Assembly: GCF_036850765.1 (NCBI RefSeq)
Contig: NC_089495.1
Coordinates: 22,164,875 to 22,228,874 of the forward strand
Direction of reading: 5' to 3'
Source of the DNA: Saccopteryx bilineata
Lineage: Eukaryota; Chordata; Mammalia; Chiroptera; Emballonuridae
DNA length: 64,000 nucleotides
The notes beneath the pieces were generated by a model. The model ran no database searches. It was not told the origin of the DNA and was given only the letters and a program-made list of their open reading frames with translations. The translations under genes and the position numbers were made by a program. Positions 59,236-64,000 of the stretch are shown one piece after another. Positions within the stretch are counted from its first letter, which is position 1. Each line of letters starts with the position of its first letter.

Positions 59236-59331
59236 TGCTGCTGCAGCACGGAGCTGATCCAAACATTCGGAACACTGATGGGAAATCAGCCCTGGACCTG
59301 GCAGATCCTTCAGCAAAAGCTGTTCTCACAG
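59236..59331 (+). CDS. TNKS: TNKS coding exon (probably exon 3), ankyrin repeat
   Basis: This 96-nt internal exon continues the tankyrase-1 ankyrin domain. The acceptor is tgctttccctgcacag and the donor |gtaaga. The first two bases TG complete the valine codon begun by the last G of the exon at 28094-28318. The exon then encodes [18 protein letters not shown], followed by [13 protein letters not shown]. It ends with the first base of a glycine codon, so it is again phase 1 to phase 1. The HGADPN motif is the loop and start of an ankyrin repeat that follows TPLHEAA of the preceding exon. [14 protein letters not shown] is the linker to the next ankyrin cluster. [18 protein letters not shown] matches my recall of TNKS; the TNKS2 version reads HGAEPTIRNTDGRTALDL. 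No disruption is visible. The frame happens to be open for about 150 nt upstream of the acceptor, which is intronic. Confidence 0.95.
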
Positions 59332-61586
59332 GTAAGAACACCGACAGCTACCACCTTATTTTATCTCTGCAACTACTGGCTTGAGTTTAGAAAATCTGTA
59401 TGCACTGAATTTTATTTGTTTCTACTGATTAAGCTCAACAAAGTACATATGCCATTATCTCTACTTCATTATTGATTTGATCCATTAACAGTCTCATTAA
59501 TTGCTATGCTTGCTCCTATAGGCATTAAGCAGTAAGATAGTTTATTCTACTTAGAATTTGTGAGCATTATAGCATTAAATGATAACATACATTGTTCACT
59601 CATGTTGTAGTCATTTTTTGTGGTTTAGATTATAATTTTCTTGTACCTCATCCTTTCAGTTGATGCTTTTGAAGACCTTCACTATGGAGCAGGCAAGGGC
59701 ATCTGTATCACTTTATAAAAGTAGATAGTTTTGATCAGAAAGGCAACCTGCTGCCATGTTCCTTAGGTCAATAAATAAAATATGATGCAGCTCTTTCCTT
59801 GCTGCCCTGTTTATATTTTTATCATATTTTCTCACTTTACCATGTTACCTAAGTACTTTTTAACTGAGGCAGTGTATAATCTTTTTACTTCAGATAATGA
59901 ACATTTTTTGGCTTAAGTGTTGGTTTTATTATGACAGCTGTCACAAACCAGCTAAAAGGAAATTATCTCTCATAATAATATAGAAAATAATGCTATAAGT
60001 TTATGGTATTGAGCAGCTGTTTTCATTGATCTTCATTCTCAAAATGCTGCATTGGATCTGTTTTTCTTTTTATTCTTAGCGTCTGGGTTCTGCTGCCTTT
60101 GCCTTCTTTTACTTAACTGACCTTTGTCATTTGGAGCCTCTATCACTGCAGAGCTCAGAGTACTGTTTTGGGTGCTTGTGTGCAAGGGAATGATTAACTT
60201 TCTTTACATTTGCCCATGTTTGAAGAAAATAAATCTTTTGTTCACTTTTAAGTTTAGTGTCCATGCTGTGCATTTTTAACAAGGATTCTGAGATAAATGG
60301 AAAATGTTTATATACAGAAAGCTTTGAAAATATGCAGAATTCTTGTTACACTGTATAGAAAGAACTTCCCACTGTGTTAAAATTAATATAATATCTGCCA
60401 AGTCAGAGTAATACAATTTTTCTCAATTAAAAGGTCAGGTGATTGGGATGCTAAATGAAGATAACATACACGAGAGGAATAAAGCTATTTTAGACAGGTG
60501 TAGATGAGAAGAAATTTAAATCTAATTATACAATTTTAAATAATGAATTCAGATAGATAGCCTCAGGCCTGCTTTGGCTCTGCAGCCGTTCAGTGTCCCC
60601 TGTTCACAAAGCCCTGGGCAGCAGTCGCAGCCTCGGCTTGGTTTCTGACGGAAGGAGGGATCTGGTTCATAGTGAGATGTGGGTTGTAAGTGCTGACCAG
60701 GACTGTCTCTCCAGCTCAGTGTCCTCCCTCTGACCTTTCCTTCCCTTCAACCCTCAACACCTGCCATGTCTGTTTGCTGCTCATTTAACGCAACACTGCT
60801 TTTAGATCCACCTACATTTTCTCAAAGACAAAGTTTAAAGTATAAGTTAATTAACAGCAGAAAGCTACCTCCTGATTTGGAATGGATTTGGGGGGAGATG
60901 GTAATGGCTGTTGTTAGTTTGGGAAAGAGCTGTGGCGTAGTAACTCATGGAGACTGAAGAACCCTGGAGAACAGATACCACGTCTCTGCGTTCAACTTGA
61001 TTTGAAAAGCATCTGGCACTGCACCTTGCTTAGATAAGGAACATACTGGTCATCCTCGGTCGTAATACTGTTTCTGAATTATTCTTTTCAAGAATATTTA
61101 CTTTTTTTGGAAATGACATATAACTTTTCAATTATGATTTAAAAGAAAAATCATCTAGAATATTCTATTAATAGTAGTTAACTTTGTGGAAAATAGAAGC
61201 TACTGATATTTACACATTCATGTTATATAATGCAGTGAAATAACACTTAAGTACATTTCTGAATGTTTTTCTGCCCATGCAGGTTCTCTTCTAAAAAATT
61301 CTTTGGAATTATAAAGGAAGTATTATTTTTAAAGCTAAATTTTAAAGATTAAGCATTGATATAAAGGGAATCTTTGGAAAGGAATAACGTGGAGAGATTA
61401 ATCTGGGTGCTGTATCAGTCAATTTTTATGACAGATGCAGTTGTAGTATCATTACTTACCTTGAGAGTGAAGTTTCTGTTCTTAATTTTTTTCCCTTTTT
61501 GGGGAATTTATTTGCTAAAGGTGACTTTACAGTATTTTTTACGTATTATTACTGTACATAAGCCAAAAGTTTGTAAAGATGTATAT

Positions 61587-61648
61587 ATAGGTGTGTGTGT
61601 GTGTGTATGTATATATAGATATATAGATATATATATACACACACACAC
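61587..61648. repeat. GT/TA/CA compound microsatellite with fold-back symmetry
   Basis: A (GT)n tract is followed by TATA-rich gtatatatagatata units and then a (AC)n tract. The outer GT and AC runs are complementary and the middle is self-complementary, so it can form a long AT-rich hairpin. Confidence 0.85.
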
Positions 61649-62003
61649 TTTTATGAATATTCACGATTTATTACAGAATATTTTAGAATATAAATGAGTA
61701 ATACCCTCTTCTGCATAAAGAATGCATGAATTTTTACAAAGTAATATCAAACAATCATTAGTTATAAAGGGACCCCAGCATGTAGCCATTTGCTTTGGAT
61801 AGTCCACCTAGGTAGTTTGAAAAGAATTAATTAACTAGAGAGACTCATCCGACTCTTTGCTGAATTGTTAAGTCAATGATATGCTTAGAAGAAATCTTGA
61901 GGGTCTTTTTGTTTGTTTGTTTTTGTATTTTGTTAATGACTGAAGTTCTAGGCAATTTTGGTGTGCTCTTATTATAACTTTTATAATCTTATTTATTTTC
62001 AGC

Positions 62004-62190
62004 CTTGGCCAGGTAGCTCAGTTGGTTAGAGTCATCCCAATATACCAAGGTTGTGGGTTCGATCTTGACTCAGGGCACATGGAAGAATCAACCAATGAAT
62101 GCATAAATAAGTGGAACAACAAATCAGTGTTTATCTCTCCCTCTCTCTCCTCCTTCCTCTCTTTCTAAAATCAGTCAATAAATAAAATTA
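62004..62190 (+). mobile_element. short tRNA-derived bat SINE, family D
   Basis: Head 'ccttggccaggtagctcagt' then 'tggttagagtcatccc', B-box-like ggttcgatctt, 'aatgaatgcataaataagtg', pyrimidine stretch and A-rich tail. Same family as 46146-46335. Confidence 0.9.
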
Positions 62191-62394
62191 AAAAAATAAA
62201 ATCACTTATTTTGGCCTTTCCTTCTAATAAAAAAGAAAATTATTTTCTGTCACCTAGAGAGCACCTTTTGGTAGAGTTTATTTATAATTTTCTGAGCAGA
62301 CATACCACATTTTTTTTTCTTTTTAATCAGATCAGCCTTGTATGTTACATATTACTTAGTAATCTTTTTTTTTAATAGTTACATGAATATTCTT

Positions 62395-62796
62395 TTTTTT
62401 TTTTCCTTTCTTTTTTTTTTCTTTTTTGAAGCTGGAAATGGGGAGAAACAGTCAGACAGACTCCCGCATGCGCCTGACCGGGATCCACCCGGCATGCCCA
62501 CCAGGGGCTATGCTCTGCCCACCAGGGGGTGATGCTCTGCCCCTCAGGGGCGTCCTCTGCCTTGACCAGAGCCACTCTAGCGCCTGGGGCAGAGGCCAAG
62601 GAGCCATCCCCAGTGCCTGGGCCATCTTTGCTCCAATGGAGCCTCGGCTGCGGGAGGGGAAGAGAGAGACAGAGAGGAAGGAGGGGGGTGTGGAGAAGCA
62701 AATGGGCGCTTCTCCTATGTGCCCTGGCCAGGAATCGAACCCGGGTCCCCCGCACGCCTGGCCGACGCTCTACTGCTGAGCCAACCGACCAGGGCC
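62395..62796 (-). mobile_element. tRNA-derived bat SINE, family B
   Basis: Flanked by perfect 15-bp repeats tacatgaatattctt at 62380-62394 and 62797-62811. Minus-strand head ggccctggtcggttggctca at the right edge, many intact CpGs and a long T/TTTC edge at the left. A short internal segment around 'gctatgctctgcccaccagg' is duplicated (62507-62545). Appears young. Confidence 0.95.
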
Positions 62797-62811
62797 TACA
62801 TGAATATTCTT

Positions 62812-63640
62812 AAAAGGCATTAAGTATTATTCTGCAACATGAATTTATAATGACTTTATAATTTCCTTGTAGAGATGTAAAGTTTTTTAGCCAGTCATCT
62901 AGTGTTTACCATTAGGTAGGCTGTTTTCTTCCTACCTAGACTTTGTCATTCTGTCAGTTCCATGGGAATTGTACTTCTTTACCATTTCAGCCTTAGCATC
63001 CACAAACGTGTTATGTCTCTCCATTCCTGGCTGGCATATTAACGATTTGGAGAATGAGGAGCTTCCCTTTTAGGGGTTGCAAGGCTTGTGGCATTTTCTT
63101 GGGAAAGCCACACTAAAGTTAAAGGTGATTGACAAAGGAGACACTTATTGAAGTGGGTTTCTGTGGGACACAGTGGGAAGTTGGGTCAGGAGGAGATGAC
63201 AGCAGAGGAGAAGAGGTGACAGTAAATTGAGTCTGAGAGTCTGCGAAAGGATAAATGACCAAAGCAGAACCAAGGATGACAGGGATGTAAGGAGGGAACA
63301 TTGAGATGGTCGCAGGTTGCCATGATAATGGCTCCCAGCAGCTTCCTAAGTGGATTTGGGGGTACAGGAGTAGGGAAGCAGGATATATTTACACCAAGGT
63401 GTCTCAAGAGCAAGCTTAATCTGGGTTCATTGCAGTTTTGAGGAAATGGTAATTTATGATTGATAGGCTGGCTCCCAGCCTTTCCAGAAAGAATCAGCTG
63501 TAGATCAGGCCAGAGGCAGTGTTGAGGGGTCTGGTGTCTGCTTGTGGAGCCTGGCCTGTTAAATCAACGAAATACATCTGGAATCCTTTTTTCTCTTTTC
63601 TTCCAGTGCTTTCTACTTCTTTTCAGGTAAAACCAAACTC
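62812..63640. other. intronic sequence, no recognisable feature
   Basis: No supported gene. A purine-rich + strand stretch (63120-63300) gives short opposing frames without domains. Confidence 0.35.
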
Positions 63641-63649
63641 TTCAACATG

Positions 63650-64000
63650 ATCATTGAGGACTGAAATGATCTAGACCCTGCCTATATAGATTTGTCTACT
63701 GGGTTTTGTTCAAGCCAAAGCGTAGGATTCTTTTCTATTTCTTACACATTGTATCTAGCGTGCCAGTAATTTTTGTCCACCATACTTTCAAATCCTCAGT
63801 CCCATCATTTCTGACCAGCTTCACGGCTTCAGCCTAGTGTCCACCTTCATCACCTGTCTTTCATGACAGCAGTAGCCTCATAATGGGTCTTTGTGCCTTG
63901 ACTTATACTTCACTTGGTTCTCACTATAGCTAGAGTGGTCTTTCTAAAGCATAGTCTGCTCTAAGATTAGAGCACTCTTTAATATATTCTATTACCCCCG
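63650..64000 (-). repeat. L2 LINE fragment, antisense
   Basis: 'tttcatgacagcagtagcct', 'gctagagtggtctttctaaa' and 'gctctaagattagagcactc' follow the antisense L2 pattern. It is cut by the window end. Confidence 0.55.

Larger units (their letters stand above)
59332..64000 (+). other. TNKS: TNKS next intron, 5' portion
   Basis: Starts with donor gtaaga and runs to the window end. The next TNKS coding segment (beginning around EYKKDELLE in tankyrases) was not found, so the following exon lies beyond the window. Apart from the listed repeats, 59332-61580 shows nothing I can name. Confidence 0.85.

Noticed and set aside
59079..59384. 101-codon frame covering TNKS exon 3, with an upstream Met
   Set aside because: The upstream part is intronic: a clean acceptor at 59235 and in-frame joining to the previous exon show the exon starts at 59236. 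The frame also continues past a clear donor at 59332.
4191..62796. tRNA genes suggested by A- and B-box-like motifs
   Set aside because: The motifs are in SINE heads followed by SINE bodies and A-tails, flanked by target duplications. No stand-alone cloverleaf was found.

Overview
The window is AT-rich nuclear DNA of a placental mammal, almost certainly a bat. Two tRNA-derived SINE families are present in many copies. One is about 340-460 bp and begins with a gcctgaccagg head. The other is about 370-400 bp, begins with a ccctggccggttggctcag head, and resembles the Rhin-type SINEs I associate with horseshoe and leaf-nosed bats. There are also well-preserved hAT and Tc1/mariner insertions of the kind bats are known for. 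The genus is an inference; the bat assignment is strong.

Only one protein-coding gene is supported. It is tankyrase-1 (TNKS), on the + strand, seen as two coding exons of the N-terminal ankyrin region. Exon 28094-28318 (225 nt) and exon 59236-59331 (96 nt) both have consensus splice sites, and both start and end in phase 1. They join in frame and read through the ankyrin motifs [10 protein letters not shown] and TPLHEAA into LLQHGADPN. By recall of the human protein they are exons 2 and 3. So 1-28093 is the 3' part of intron 1, 28319-59235 is a complete 30.9 kb intron, and 59332-64000 is the start of the next intron.

The rest is intronic and heavily colonised by repeats. 1.5-7.8 kb holds antisense L1 pieces cut by SINEs, plus two hAT MITEs, one an almost perfect 122-bp hairpin. 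10.4-17 kb holds a solo LTR in sense orientation, a compact broken endogenous retrovirus on the minus strand (11686-14882), a hAT MITE and an antisense LTR-like promoter block. 18-27 kb is mostly old L2, MER5-like and L1 debris. In the large intron, 29-36 kb and 41-53 kb carry SINEs and antisense L1 fragments, including a two-unit SINE insertion sharing one target duplication (46.5-47.3 kb). At 54.5-56.5 kb there is a nested DNA-transposon cluster: a 1348-bp Tc1/mariner element with about 109-bp inverted repeats and a broken transposase, sitting inside an older hAT-like repeat, with another hAT MITE next to it. Just upstream of exon 3 is a CpG-retaining, repeat-free block with strong splice-like signals.

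I found no complete gene, non-coding RNA gene, CRISPR array or operon. The closest things to undescribed biology are candidate regulatory structures inside the TNKS introns: the hairpin MITE, the possible poison exon near 58.7 kb, the inverted SINE pair around exon 3 and the sense-oriented LTR promoter.
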